From contig JAGQWX010000019.1 of assembly GCA_020436935.1 (NCBI GenBank), forward strand, positions 1 through 64,000: a stretch of 64,000 nt of DNA, written 5' to 3'. Numbering within the stretch: position 1 is the first letter of the stretch; each line of letters begins with the position of its first letter. This stretch comes from Saprospiraceae bacterium (lineage in GTDB: Bacteria; Bacteroidota; Bacteroidia; Chitinophagales; Saprospiraceae). Both the position numbers and the translations under genes were made by a program. This document shows positions 1 to 10,000 of the stretch, one piece after another. Under the pieces are notes generated by a model. That model searched no databases. It saw only the letters and a program-made list of their open reading frames with translations, and was not told the origin of the DNA.

Positions 1-37
1 TCCCTAATGCTGCTGTAAACAATATCTCTTCTTTCAT
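1..37 (-). CDS. 5' end of an unidentified gene cut by the window edge
   Basis: On the minus strand an ATG at position 37 opens a frame that stays open to the window edge and reads MKEEILFTAALG. The twelve visible residues look like the hydrophobic beginning of a real protein, but they are too few to assign a family. A vague likeness to the first residues of some transposases was considered and cannot be supported. If real, the gene is divergent from the one starting at 118, so positions 38-117 would hold both promoters. Confidence 0.3.
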   Translation of the reverse strand, partial: MKEEILFTAALG

Positions 38-117
38 GATTTGAAGATAATAGTTTCTTCAATTACCCACTATATTTGGCGAAGAACCTTTTTTATTGGC
101 CTTCCATCTAAAGTAAA

Positions 118-1158
118 ATGATAAAAAAGATAATCATTCCTATACTTTTAAGCATGTTGTCTGTGGGTATTAATGGACAACAAGTCGATCCGTACAACCA
201 GGTAGTATCCCCCAAAATCGGTGTGAACCAACTTGTAATTAAATATTATGGAATAGAATTTTCGAAAGAACAACGTAAGCAATTAAACAATGTTGAGTTG
301 GAGCTTATTTACAGTGTAGATCAATTAGGAAATCCGACTCTTTCAGAAATAAATGGCACTTCAGATCTTGTAATCATAGACAGTCTTAAAAACAAAACCA
401 AGGAGATTGGGCTTTTTAATCCACAGATCAATGATGGAGAAGCCGTTTCTTCCATATATTTTGTTCGATTCACATTTCCTAGGTATGCAACGAGTCAACG
501 AAGTTTTGGAATGCTTCAGGGATATGAATACAACGAGGCTGAGTTTGAAGATTTTGAATACATCATTGAATCCGGGAGGCGATATGATTTGTACGTTGGA
601 GGTATGGTGAATCAATTTATGGGAAAGCCAGGCAGTTATTTGCAAACTGGAGGAGGCATGAAGATAGATCTGACATATACGGATAAAAATCAGTTGATCT
701 ACGGAATGAACATGAGTATGTACGGTAATAGACTGAAGCAAAAATATCCCATCAATTCACAACGAGAACAGGTCAAGGCTCCCCCAACATTGTTGGTTGG
801 TTTGGTGTTTGGCAAAAGGTTTGACCAATTTAGTATACAGGGAGAAATCAATATCGGGGCTCAAAATATAACTAAAAAATTAAGTGAAAACGATACAGAT
901 TGGGTCCAATTAAATGGTTGGAGTCCCGGTGTCCTTGTTAACTATCCCATCAGATTCGGTAAACTTACTCCCACCTATTATTACGGTACGCCTTCCTTGC
1001 AGGAAAATAACATCAATGTACATTTTGGAGTCAGATTTATGCAATTCTCAATTAAAGAAGCAACCGGAGTGATGATGGAGTTGGGAGTAGGTTATAAGTT
1101 GGGGATGAAGGGTATCCAGAAGTATAAACTTAAAGACGATTTTTTCGAAGGCAAATAG
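118..1158 (+). CDS. Secreted/outer-membrane protein with TonB-C-like N-terminal region and barrel-like C-terminus
   Basis: A 346-residue protein with a clear signal peptide ending near SVGINGQ (about residue 21). Residues about 35-120 carry a pattern resembling the TonB C-terminal fold: a strand reading VELELIYSVDQLGNP, a serine/aspartate stretch, then a final strand SIYFVRFTFP. Residues about 150-335 alternate glycine-rich and aromatic strands, as in an outer-membrane beta-barrel. Function is unknown. The TonB-C resemblance was judged by eye and could be coincidental. The gene is followed by a lone copy of the dispersed repeat also found at 60.6-60.9 kb. It is convergent with the GNAT gene downstream. 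Confidence 0.55.
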   Translation: MIKKIIIPILLSMLSVGINGQQVDPYNQVVSPKIGVNQLVIKYYGIEFSKEQRKQLNNVELELIYSVDQLGNPTLSEINGTSDLVIIDSLKNKTKEIGLFNPQINDGEAVSSIYFVRFTFPRYATSQRSFGMLQGYEYNEAEFEDFEYIIESGRRYDLYVGGMVNQFMGKPGSYLQTGGGMKIDLTYTDKNQLIYGMNMSMYGNRLKQKYPINSQREQVKAPPTLLVGLVFGKRFDQFSIQGEINIGAQNITKKLSENDTDWVQLNGWSPGVLVNYPIRFGKLTPTYYYGTPSLQENNINVHFGVRFMQFSIKEATGVMMELGVGYKLGMKGIQKYKLKDDFFEGK

Positions 1159-1230
1159 GACCCGTCGCTGAGAAAATGTAGTGATATGATTGAGTAGGGA
1201 TTTTAAACTAAATTTTGTGATGCCAAGACC

Positions 1231-1256
1231 ATGACGTATATGTCACATTTACTCCA
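1231..1256 (+). repeat. Solitary copy of the 26-bp dyad repeat
   Basis: This 26-bp stretch begins ATGACGTATATGTCAC and continues through the same ten bases as the repeats at 60630-60891, differing from their consensus only at the first base. It lies alone in the 170-bp space between two convergent genes. It lacks the GTTGTTGGAAGAAG-type inter-repeat segment seen in the array, so only the core has been conserved or copied. Confidence 0.85.
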
Positions 1257-1328
1257 GGATGCATTTTTCTGAACTTATGCTCATTGTACAAACAAAGAGT
1301 TTCTTAGAAATATTTAAAATTATAAAAT

Positions 1329-1772
1329 CTAATCCAGCCTCTTCTCCATCTTCAAATGTGGCAGACCTACTTCTAAAAATTCTTCTCCAACAACCGTGTA
1401 GGCCATGCTGAGATAAAATGGAACAGCCGTCATTCTGGCGTGTAACTCAATTTTATGAACACCGTGCTGAAGCGCAAACATTTCTGAATAGGCAACCAGC
1501 TTTTTACCCATGCCTTTACCCTGGTAGTCAGCATGAACAGCGACTTGTCTCATTTTCATAATGCCTTGACCTACCGGCTTCAGAATCAGGCAGGCTACAA
1601 TCTGCTCCCGGAAGAAAGCTGCAATGTGATGAGAATCAAATTCTTCTGCAATGTCTTTTTCCAGAAAAACCATATTCAAAGGCTTTCTGAGCACTTCTGT
1701 ACGCAATGCCATTACTTCATCAAAATCTTCTCCCATGAAGTCTATAGGTCTGATGGTCAATTGCTCTGACAT
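1329..1772 (-). CDS. GNAT-family N-acetyltransferase
   Basis: A 147-residue single-domain acetyltransferase of the Gcn5-related fold, expected in the cytoplasm. The acetyl-CoA pyrophosphate-binding motif A is visible as MRQVAVHADYQGKGMGKKLV (about residues 73-92), including the Q-G-x-G-x-G turn. It is followed by the helix AYSEMFALQHGVHKIELHA and a C-terminal PFYLSMAYTVVGEEFLEVGLPHLKMEK, which resembles ElaA/YjcF-like members. The length is normal for the family. The substrate cannot be inferred from sequence or neighbours. The ATG at 1772 gives a compact start without an extension. Confidence 0.88.
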   Translation of the reverse strand: MSEQLTIRPIDFMGEDFDEVMALRTEVLRKPLNMVFLEKDIAEEFDSHHIAAFFREQIVACLILKPVGQGIMKMRQVAVHADYQGKGMGKKLVAYSEMFALQHGVHKIELHARMTAVPFYLSMAYTVVGEEFLEVGLPHLKMEKRLD

Positions 1773-2047
1773 GGCTTTTCTTTTGAATTTATTATAAGAG
1801 ACCTTACATAAAGACTGAAGGCCTTTTAGAATTTATTATTTGCTGAAAGTGATCAAGGTAAAAAGATTAACTAAAATCTTAAAAAAAATCTAACCACAAA
1901 TTTTATGGTATGCAATTTGAGATATAGTTTTGTGTCAACGTTAGAATTAGGAAGTGTAAAATATTAATTTTTATGTTTTTATAAAAACTGCAAATAATGT
2001 TGTGGTTTATAAAGCTAATTTGAACTATACTAGAAAAACTAAATTCC

Positions 2048-3418
2048 ATGCAACGTCGTCTACATTACATTCTACTGATTTCTATTTCAATTTTTCTTGC
2101 TTCATGTAATAGTGACATCATCGATAAACCCAATAATGATGAAGTCCCAGCTACTAAAGCATATTCCAATCGCTCAGTAATACAATGGAACTTGATCTAT
2201 CTTGATATAGAAAAAGATCATCCTTCCTTTAGGCCAGCTACAACAGCCAGGGCCTTAGCTTATATTCATATGGCTGCATACCAAACAGCTTTACCAGGGA
2301 TGGATGGATATAAATCTATCAGTGATGTGCTGAATATTCCAACTCTCCCTAAAACTCCTCAAAACAAGAAGATCAATTATGAAATAGCTCTCAATGCAGC
2401 ATTTCGAACAACGCTCAAGCACTTCTTTTTTGCTATGAATCAGACTCAGTTAAAATTGATCGAACTCAATTATGATAAACTCAATTATGAATATGGTGTT
2501 GACTGGAAGCAGGAAGACATTGAAAATTCTATTGAATGGGGTGAACAAGTTGCTGATGCAGTTATTCAATTTGCCATAACTGACGGAACTGCAGAACAAC
2601 AAATTAGAGATATAAGACCCGCTTCTTACAGACCACCAGTTGGTGATGGGTTGTGGGAACCAACTGCACCAGATTTTGGAAGAGCAATCTATCCTTTCTG
2701 GGGTTCTGCCAGAAGATTCGCTATCTCAGAAGGAGAAATGAAATCTCCGGCTCCACCGCAATTCAGCACGGACGTAAACAGTGAGTATTATAAAAACTTT
2801 AAAGAAGTATACGACAGGGTTAAAGCAAGACCATATGTTGAACAATGGATTGCAGAATTTTGGAGTGATGACATCACTGGTCTCACCTTTTCGCCTCCCG
2901 CACGTACATTTGCAATCGCCAATCAGTTGGTTGAGAAAGAAAAGTATGACTTAGAAAAAACACTTCATTTGTATCTTAAGCTAGGTCTCGCCAGCAATGA
3001 TGCCGCAGTTTCAGCATGGTACAATAAATATATCTATAATGTAGAAAGGCCAACCAACTACATCACCAAATATATTGACCCTAGCTTTAAGCCTACGCTA
3101 GGCAGGGCCATCAACAATGAAGGCTTATCACCTGCTTTCCCGGGTTATCCTTCAGGCCATTCTACTTTTGGAGGTGTTCAGGAAATAATCCTTGCAGGAT
3201 TTTTCGGCGAAAACTATACATTCACCGATAGATGCCATGAGAACAGGAACGAATTCTTCGGAGCTCCAAGAACCTATTTCTCCTTCCGCGAATTGGCAGA
3301 AGAAAATGCATATTCTCGCATTTATATTGGTGTACACCCAAGAATGGATTGTGAAGAAGGCTTGAGATTGGGTAGACTGGTTGCACAAAAGGTCTTGGAT
3401 CTCAATTTCAGAAATTAA
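2048..3418 (+). CDS. Vanadium-dependent haloperoxidase / PAP2-superfamily lipoprotein
   Basis: A 456-residue lipoprotein with lipobox LASC (Cys20). The complete vanadate/phosphate-binding signature of the haloperoxidase and type 2 phosphatidic acid phosphatase superfamily is present: K327-x6-R334-P335, P368-S-G-H371 and S423-R424-x5-H430-x3-D434. The long all-helical N-terminal region favours a vanadium haloperoxidase-like protein over a compact membrane phosphatase, but whether it halogenates or dephosphorylates is not visible. It should face the periplasm or cell surface. A TAGTTTTG box at 1925-1932 resembles the Bacteroidota -7 element, although no good TTG lies at the proper distance. The gene ends just before a strong terminator hairpin and is apparently monocistronic. 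Confidence 0.85.
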   Translation: MQRRLHYILLISISIFLASCNSDIIDKPNNDEVPATKAYSNRSVIQWNLIYLDIEKDHPSFRPATTARALAYIHMAAYQTALPGMDGYKSISDVLNIPTLPKTPQNKKINYEIALNAAFRTTLKHFFFAMNQTQLKLIELNYDKLNYEYGVDWKQEDIENSIEWGEQVADAVIQFAITDGTAEQQIRDIRPASYRPPVGDGLWEPTAPDFGRAIYPFWGSARRFAISEGEMKSPAPPQFSTDVNSEYYKNFKEVYDRVKARPYVEQWIAEFWSDDITGLTFSPPARTFAIANQLVEKEKYDLEKTLHLYLKLGLASNDAAVSAWYNKYIYNVERPTNYITKYIDPSFKPTLGRAINNEGLSPAFPGYPSGHSTFGGVQEIILAGFFGENYTFTDRCHENRNEFFGAPRTYFSFRELAEENAYSRIYIGVHPRMDCEEGLRLGRLVAQKVLDLNFRN

Positions 3419-3440
3419 GAGAATTTTCAAAATAAACTGA

Positions 3441-3469
3441 CAAAAGGGAACTTACACGGTTCCCTTTTG
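3441..3469 (+). terminator. Intrinsic terminator after the haloperoxidase gene
   Basis: A perfect 11-bp stem, CAAAAGGGAAC paired with GTTCCCTTTTG, encloses a 7-nt loop 23 bases after the stop codon. The T-run is part of the stem. It separates the haloperoxidase gene from tmRNA. Confidence 0.75.
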
Positions 3470-3489
3470 CTTTATACAAATATATTATT

Positions 3490-3852
3490 GGGGTTGACCG
3501 GTATCGACAGGGAAGTAGTCTCGATAGTAAGCATGTCGGAGCAAGGTTGCTCACTCCGTTAAAAATGGTAATCAAAAATTAATTGGCGAGTCTAACTACG
3601 CCTTGGCTGCTTAATATTAGATATTAAAAGCCTTGAAGCCTCATGCTTGACGCCTGATACACAGCACGACGCTTTCAAAACCTTCAGGATAGAACAGTAA
3701 GCTTACTCGATTGCTGTTTGAAATTCAGAGTATAGGAGAGGTCCACGTTGTTCTTGTACTGAAGCCAATCCGAAATCCCTGAACAAGGACTAAACATGTA
3801 GAAAGCTTTCAAGAGCTTTGTCTGGACAGGAGTTCGATTCTCCTCAGCTCCA
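3490..3852 (+). ncRNA. ssrA: tmRNA (transfer-messenger RNA)
   Basis: A one-piece tmRNA that rescues stalled ribosomes. The 5' end GGGGTTGACCGGTATCGACA pairs over seven base pairs with CAGCTCC at 3845-3851 to form the acceptor stem. The T-arm GGAGTTCGATTCTCC lies just before it. The tag frame runs from 3585 to the TAA at 3612-3614 and encodes GESNYALAA, preceded by the tRNA-added alanine. This is the NYALAA-ending type common in Bacteroidota. The discriminator A (3852) is followed by CAA, so the CCA tail is not encoded and must be added after transcription. A terminator follows directly. Confidence 0.97.
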
Positions 3853-3893
3853 CAAAAAAAAGCGGCAAAAAGTAATTTTTAGCCGCTTTTTTT
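3853..3893. terminator. Terminator of tmRNA, probably bidirectional
   Basis: AGCGGC at 3861-3866 pairs with GCCGCT at 3881-3886. The stem is extended by an A-run on the left and a T-run on the right. The A-run and T-run would let the same hairpin end the convergent sugar dehydrogenase transcript on the minus strand. Confidence 0.85.
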
Positions 3894-3925
3894 ATGCGAA
3901 AAGGTGAGAAATTATCTTTTTGAAT

Positions 3926-5269
3926 TTAGTCGTTACAGCCTCCGGTATATTTTATTTTGAAGTGTTGGTTGCCATTGATTTGTTGAGATCCTGTCAAGAG
4001 GATATTGCGGCTGGCAAGTTGCAAAGTATCACCGGTAAAACTGATCGGGGCCTGTACAAATAAAGTGTCTGCTGCAACTTCATTGTTGCCAATGGTTCCA
4101 GTCAAAGTCTTCTTGAGAGGTACATTTGCATCAATAACCCTGTAAACCCTTCCATTGGAAAGTTTAACACAATACAACTCACCATGCTCATCCTCTCCAA
4201 ATGAAGTTACTCCCGTGACGTGAGATTTAAATGTAGGCTGAAGTATGGTATCCAACCAGGCGTTACTGCTGCCATAATCTGCAAAAATGTATTTACCCCG
4301 CAAGGCTGGAAAATCACATCCGCGATAAACAAATCCTCCCGTAACTGAATTTCCTCCTGTGGTACTGCTTCTTCCATAATCAAAATATGGCATAGCAAAA
4401 ACGGAGGAATTACAAGGATTCATATTGGTGCCACAATTTGAATTGTCATAGCAGTTGCGACCTTCCATTACTTTCCAGCCGTAATTGAGTGGAGTTGGAG
4501 TGTTTGCAGGCGTTTTGTTGATTTCCTCCTTCGCCCCCTGACCAACATCAGCAATCCATAAATCTCCATTGGCCCGATCAAATGAAAATCTCCAGGGGTT
4601 CCTTAGGCCAATGGCCCATATTTCAGGTAAGTGATTTGGCAAGCCTACATAAGGGTTGCTTGCAGGAATTCCGTAATAAGGGATTGTATTGACATTCGCA
4701 TTTACATCCAAACGCAGCATTTTGCCCAAATAACTATTGGTGTTTTGCGCATAACACTGAGGATCACCACCGCTGCCACCATCTCCCATTCCAATATATA
4801 AATAGCCATCAATTGGACTGAATTTCATACACCCCCCATTATGATTGTTATATGGCTGGAAAATGGTCATCATGATTTTTTCACTATTAGGGTCTGCTTC
4901 ATTGGGGTTTGAAGGATTTACACTATAACGTGCAATAATAGTGTTTGACCCTGATGTATAATTTACATAAAAGAAACCATTGTTTTTATAGTCCGGATGG
5001 AAGGCTAATCCAAGCAAACCTTTTTCTCCACCGGAAGTAACCTTTGCAGTAATGTTTAAAAATGTGGTATTTGCAAGTTGTCTGTCGGCAGGAATGATCT
5101 TGATGTTTCCGGCTTGTTCAACAATAAAGAGCCTGTTACTTCCATCTCCTGCATTCGTAATGTCTACTGGACTAGAAAAACCTGTTTTGAACAAAACGGC
5201 ATCCATGACCTGGGCGCTCAAATCGATAGAAAGCAAACAGAATAGACAAAACAGTATAAATTTATGCAT
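3926..5269 (-). CDS. Secreted PQQ-dependent glucose/sorbosone dehydrogenase-family protein
   Basis: A 447-residue protein with signal peptide (MHKFILFCLFCLLSIDLSAQ) and a six-bladed beta-propeller of the soluble glucose/sorbosone dehydrogenase and HHIP type. Family hallmarks are SRLFIVEQAG-like blade one (SNRLFIVEQAGNIKII), GEKGLLGLAFHPDY, the NHNGG loop, YLYIGMGDGGSGGDPQ, GLRNPWRFSFD and YGWKVMEG. Members oxidise sugars with pyrroloquinoline quinone, but the substrate here is unknown. The last 60 residues form a short strand-rich tail ending GGCND that resembles the 3-coathanger stack domain of secreted Bacteroidota proteins rather than a classical T9SS domain. It is probably monocistronic, sharing the terminator with tmRNA. 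Confidence 0.85.
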   Translation of the reverse strand: MHKFILFCLFCLLSIDLSAQVMDAVLFKTGFSSPVDITNAGDGSNRLFIVEQAGNIKIIPADRQLANTTFLNITAKVTSGGEKGLLGLAFHPDYKNNGFFYVNYTSGSNTIIARYSVNPSNPNEADPNSEKIMMTIFQPYNNHNGGCMKFSPIDGYLYIGMGDGGSGGDPQCYAQNTNSYLGKMLRLDVNANVNTIPYYGIPASNPYVGLPNHLPEIWAIGLRNPWRFSFDRANGDLWIADVGQGAKEEINKTPANTPTPLNYGWKVMEGRNCYDNSNCGTNMNPCNSSVFAMPYFDYGRSSTTGGNSVTGGFVYRGCDFPALRGKYIFADYGSSNAWLDTILQPTFKSHVTGVTSFGEDEHGELYCVKLSNGRVYRVIDANVPLKKTLTGTIGNNEVAADTLFVQAPISFTGDTLQLASRNILLTGSQQINGNQHFKIKYTGGCND

Positions 5270-5381
5270 ATGATTTCCTGTATTTTCTCCAAGTTACAGA
5301 AAATAGAAAATGCCCGTAGGGATATAAATGTTCAATTATTAAATTTCCTTGTATACTCTGAGGTCAAAACCAGGGTTTTCC

Positions 5382-6881
5382 CTAGGAAAGTCTGTATTGC
5401 TCCATGGCGTCAGCTATTTTCCTGTCATTGCTCAGTCTCGGCACCTTATTCTGCCCGCCAAGTTTGCCCTCACTCTTCATATAGTTTCTGAAGGCATCTG
5501 CAGCCAGGGGTGTAATGACCAGTGGACGCAGTATATTTCCAGTGATGAGATCTTCGTAGTAAATGTTTTGTTTGGTCATCGCGAGGTCAAGGTCTGCGGC
5601 AAAAGCACCCATATCAGAAGGCATTGTGGCAAATTCCACCAGCCATTCGTGGTAGGGTAGACCTGAGTCCGGATTGACCTGTGGCGCAACAGTATATTCA
5701 ATCGTCGAGACACTGTGTTTTTCTGCAACAGCTTTCATAGCTTCTTCCACTTCTTTGCCAATCACGTGTTCTCCAAATGCTGATATGAAGTGTTTGATCC
5801 TGCCTGAAACGACCAATTTATAGGGGTTCAGTGAAGTAAATCTCACCAGGTCGCCAATGGAGTAGCCCCATAAACCCGCGTTATTATTGATGATGAGTGC
5901 ATAATCTTTACCCACTTCTACCTGATCCAGTTTCAGTCTGGTTGGATTTTCGTTAAAGTATTCTTCGGCTGGAATGAACTCATAGAATATACCTGAATCG
6001 GTATTCAAAATCATACCACTGTCCTTCTGATCATCCTGGAATGCTATGAAACCCTCGCTGGCCGGATACAATTCTACACTGTTGATCCTTTTGCCTATCA
6101 GTTGCTCGAGTTTGGCGCGATATGGTTCGAAATTGACCCCACCATAAATGAAGAGTGAAAAGTTGGGGAATACCTCAAGAACAGTTTTTTTCCCTGTGCG
6201 CTCGAGTACTCTTTCGAAATACATTTGTACCCAGGGTGGAATACCGCTGATCAATCGCATATCCTCCTTCAGCGTCTCATCGATGATTTTCTCCAGTTTT
6301 TCCTCCCAATCTTCTATGCAGTTGGTAGCGTAACTGGGCAATTGGTTGCCCTTGATCCATGCTGGTACTTCATGATTCACAATGCCGGAAAGTCTACCTG
6401 TAGGTACGCCTCCCTTTTGATCCAGTTCGGGCGATCCTGAAAGAAAGATCATCTTGCCATCAAATATCGATGCATCTCCTGTTTTTGCAACGTAGTTGAG
6501 CATCGCTCCACGTGCGCCATTGATGTGATTTGACATGCTTTCGTTGGAAATTGGAATATATTTCACACCGGAGGTAGTGCCGCTGGTCTTTGCAAAATAT
6601 CTGGGTTTTCCCGGCCACAGCACATCAGACTCGCCTTTTGTAGCCTTTTCAATGTATGGTTTGAGGTCTTCGTAATCCAATACAGGTACATGTTTCTTAA
6701 AAGACTCATAATCGGTGATTTGATCAAAATGATGATCCTGACCAAATTTTGTAGACTTTGCCGCAGACACCAACTCAAGCATCCACTTATCCTGGTCCGC
6801 AACAGCGGTTTTTTTCCATTGATCAATGCCCCTGCTTACAAAAGCAGCGAAAGGTTTTATTACAAATGATTTAAATCCCAT
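5382..6881 (-). CDS. GH3 (auxin-responsive promoter)-family acyl-adenylating enzyme
   Basis: A 499-residue protein matching the GH3 family of the ANL adenylate-forming superfamily, known from plants (acyl-amido synthetases) and common but uncharacterised in Bacteroidota. The ATP-binding motif is seen as FAKTSGTTSGVKYIPIS (about residues 95-111), followed by the family's LYPASEGFIAFQ and the central NNNAGLWGYSIGDLVRFTSLNPYKLVVSGRIKHFISAFGEHVIGKEVEEAM. No signal peptide is present, so it is cytoplasmic. It likely activates a carboxylic acid by adenylation, but the acid and acceptor are unknown. It is transcribed divergently from the AsmA-like gene. Confidence 0.88.
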   Translation of the reverse strand: MGFKSFVIKPFAAFVSRGIDQWKKTAVADQDKWMLELVSAAKSTKFGQDHHFDQITDYESFKKHVPVLDYEDLKPYIEKATKGESDVLWPGKPRYFAKTSGTTSGVKYIPISNESMSNHINGARGAMLNYVAKTGDASIFDGKMIFLSGSPELDQKGGVPTGRLSGIVNHEVPAWIKGNQLPSYATNCIEDWEEKLEKIIDETLKEDMRLISGIPPWVQMYFERVLERTGKKTVLEVFPNFSLFIYGGVNFEPYRAKLEQLIGKRINSVELYPASEGFIAFQDDQKDSGMILNTDSGIFYEFIPAEEYFNENPTRLKLDQVEVGKDYALIINNNAGLWGYSIGDLVRFTSLNPYKLVVSGRIKHFISAFGEHVIGKEVEEAMKAVAEKHSVSTIEYTVAPQVNPDSGLPYHEWLVEFATMPSDMGAFAADLDLAMTKQNIYYEDLITGNILRPLVITPLAADAFRNYMKSEGKLGGQNKVPRLSNDRKIADAMEQYRLS

Positions 6882-6966
6882 GGCGCAAAGTTGAGCAATA
6901 CTTTGAAATTATCATAGATGAGTATACGCCGAAAAGTATCTAAAGCAAAAAAACACAATTTTCTCA

Positions 6967-7006
6967 CCTAAACCCTAAACCCTAAACCCATCTAAACCCT
7001 AAACCC
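6967..7006. repeat. Plant-telomere-like heptamer repeats (TTTAGGG)
   Basis: Three perfect CCTAAAC heptamers (6967-6987) are followed by CCA and two more heptamers, TCTAAAC and CCTAAAC (6991-7004). The run lies between the divergent GH3 and AsmA-like genes, about 50 bases upstream of the AsmA promoter-like box. The repeat is too short to be a chromosome end. It may be a slippage product or a protein-binding site. Confidence 0.85.
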
Positions 7007-7098
7007 AGATAGTTAATTCTTTGTTAGCGCATAAAACAAATAATGTCCTGTACCGTCTTAATTTTGTAGATACATTCTATAGTAGTTTATAAAACGAA

Positions 7099-10000
7099 AT
7101 GATAAAGAAGATTTTAAAATATACGTTGATTTCCATTGTGGGCATTTTATTGGGCCTGGTTCTGGTACCCATCATATTTAAAGACAAGATTATTGCCTAT
7201 GTGAAAAATGAGGTCAATAAAAACCTCAACGCCACAGTGGAGTTTACTGATGCAGATATTTCATTGCTCAGGTCTTTTCCAAAAGCAAGCATCCAACTTG
7301 AAGATTTTTCTGTAACAGGCATAGACAGTTTTGAAAACATCAAACTTATCGATGCAAAAGTGGTAGATATTCATACCAATCTTACTCCTATTTTCAACAG
7401 CAGTGTGGCACCTGTAATTCACTTTCTTAAAGCAGAAGATGCCAATATCAATGTCTTGAAGCTGGCCAATGGAAGTGCCAACTATCTCATCACAAAACCA
7501 TCAAGTGATACCACAGGTACGTTTGAGCTCGATCTTGAAGGCTATGAGCTGACCAATTCTCAACTCAAATATGAAGACCGTGGACTTGACCTCCTGACAA
7601 CCTTGAAAGGACTAAATCTGACAGGAGAGGGAGCGCTGTCCAGTGATATTTATGATTTGAACATCAAATCGAGTGCAGATACCATGTCTTTGACATATGC
7701 CGGCATAGATTATATCGATCAGGCAGAGGTTGCGCTTGATGCCAAAATTAATATCAATTTTCCTGAAGAAAAATACACCCTTTTGGACAATGTCATTTCC
7801 ATCAACGAACTCGATGGAACAGGGTCTGGATTCGTACAGTTTGTACCTCAAGGAATTCTTTTTGATTTTAATCTGAACACAGAAGGAGAGGCATTCAAAA
7901 ACTATATTTCTGCTTTGCCATTCCTGCCTTATGACAAAAATATGCAAGCCTCCGGTACTGCCGATTTGAAGGCCATTGTGAAGGGAGTGTACAATGGAGA
8001 TACCGGGCTATATCCTGCGATAGATGTAAAATCCACTATTTCAGGTGCATCCTTCAAATATCCTGACCTCAGTTTTCCTGTGGAAGGCATCAATGCCAGC
8101 TTAAGTGTTACAGCTAAGGATGAGCGATGGAATGATTTTACCATTGATGTACCAAAATTTAGCCTTGGAGTCAACAAAGAGAGTGTCAATGGCAGGATCA
8201 AAGTAAGCAATGCTCTGGGTAATGGTATTGTGGATGGTGAACTTAAAGGAACAATTAGATTAGAAAACTGGGTCAAAGCCTTGCCAATGGAAGGAGTTGA
8301 AACTTTTGCCGGAAGCCTTTTTTCGGATTTGTCTTTCAATGCATCAACGGCTGCAATTACCAACCAGGATTTTGAAAAAATAAAATTCGACGGTTCATTC
8401 AAAGTCAATGACATTGCTGTCAAAACTGCGGGGAAACCTATGATAAAGCTGGCGAGTGGCAATGCCCAGGCTTCCCCTGCTGCATTGACCATTTCCACAA
8501 CAGGTCTGGAATTGGGAAAATCTAAACTCAATCTTGGTGGTAATATCAATAATCCGCTTGGAGTATTCCTGAGTGAAGCACCTCTGATGGGTAAGCTCGA
8601 CCTTACGGGTTCTTTGCTGGACCTCAACGAATGGCAAACAAGCTCCACTGAAAATACCGCTTCGAACGGTGATGGTGTCAGCCCGCTGCCCAACCTTGAA
8701 AGCCGAAAAGCCAGCGATGTAATCCTTCATATCGATTTAGCTAAAGTTTTATTTGGAGATCTGGTCCTCAACAACCTGACAACTGACAGTGAAATCGGCC
8801 TGAATCATGCCAACATTAAAAACTTTTCTGTGAGTCATGACGGCAATGATGTGGCCCTTGAAGGAAATATTTCGAACATATATGCATATCTGTTTGGAAA
8901 CGGTATTCTGGAAGGCAATCTGAACATGAGGTCAAAAAACTTCGATGCCAATAAGTACATGGCCGAAGAGACCCAAAGTGAACAGACGGCTTCTACCATC
9001 GTGATTCCTGAAAATGTAAACATCCAGGTAAATGCACAGATCGACCAGCTGAAGTACAGCAATTTTGATCTCAAAAACAGTAAGGGTATCATCAATATAG
9101 CAAACAGTGAAATGGTACTGCGGGATGTAAGTACAAAAGCTTTCGGCGGAGATATCGCCATGTCAGGATTTTACAGAACGGTAGAAAAACAACCCGACTA
9201 TTCTGTAAGACTTGACTTGTCAAAGCTCAACATCAATGAACTATTTGCCAATACAGTGACCATGCAGGCTCTTGCTCCTATTGGTAAGTTTTTGAGTGGA
9301 TATATGAATACCACAATTGTGATGGATGGTAAATTGGGGGAAGATATGACTCCTCTATTTCCAACCTTAAATGCTTCCGGATTTATTGAAACCTTCAGCA
9401 GTAAGTTTTCTGACCTCAAAATCATTGATATTCTGGCAGAAAAACTTGGAGTGGAAGAGTTGAAAAAACTCAATCTGGACAACACCAAAAACTGGTTTGA
9501 AGTCAAACAAGGTTATGTCGAACTCAAAGAAAGAATGGTTTCTGTAGCGGGCATAGATGGTAAAATTGCAGGCAAGCATCAGATCAGCGGACCGATGGAA
9601 TATACCTTGTTTCTGAAAGTGCCCAGAACCATGTTGCAGAAAAATAAGGCTACTGCTACCTTGGAAAAAGGTTGGAGCTGGGTGGAAAAGGAAGCATCAA
9701 AAAGAGGCTTGAACATCAATCAGGGCGAATACATCGACTTCAGGGTAGATATTGGTGGCAGACTTGCTCAACCCACCATAGCCATTGTTCCTATTGCAAG
9801 TTCAGGCAAAAGCATGCAGGAAGAAATCCAGGATGAAGTTGAGAAGGAAGTAGGAGAAATGGTAGATTCTGTTAAAACGGTCCTTAATGATAAAAAGGAA
9901 CAGGTAATCGACACCATTTCAAACAAAGCCAATGAGGAGTTGGACAAAATCAAGGATAAGGTCAAAGATCAGGTAGAAAACAAAACTGATGAAGTCCTCA

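Noticed and set aside
3490-3852. A tRNA gene, suggested by the T-arm TTCGATTC near 3840
   Set aside because: There is no D-arm or anticodon arm at tRNA spacing; the acceptor pairs with 3490 and a NYALAA tag is present, so it belongs to tmRNA.
6967-7006. The TTTAGGG repeats as a linear chromosome end or eukaryotic contamination
   Set aside because: They are internal, only about 40 bases long, and flanked on both sides by bacterial genes in normal divergent arrangement.
7929-8693. A 254-residue minus-strand frame inside the AsmA-like gene
   Set aside because: It is a serine/leucine/proline-rich shadow of an intact AsmA coding sequence without recognisable features.
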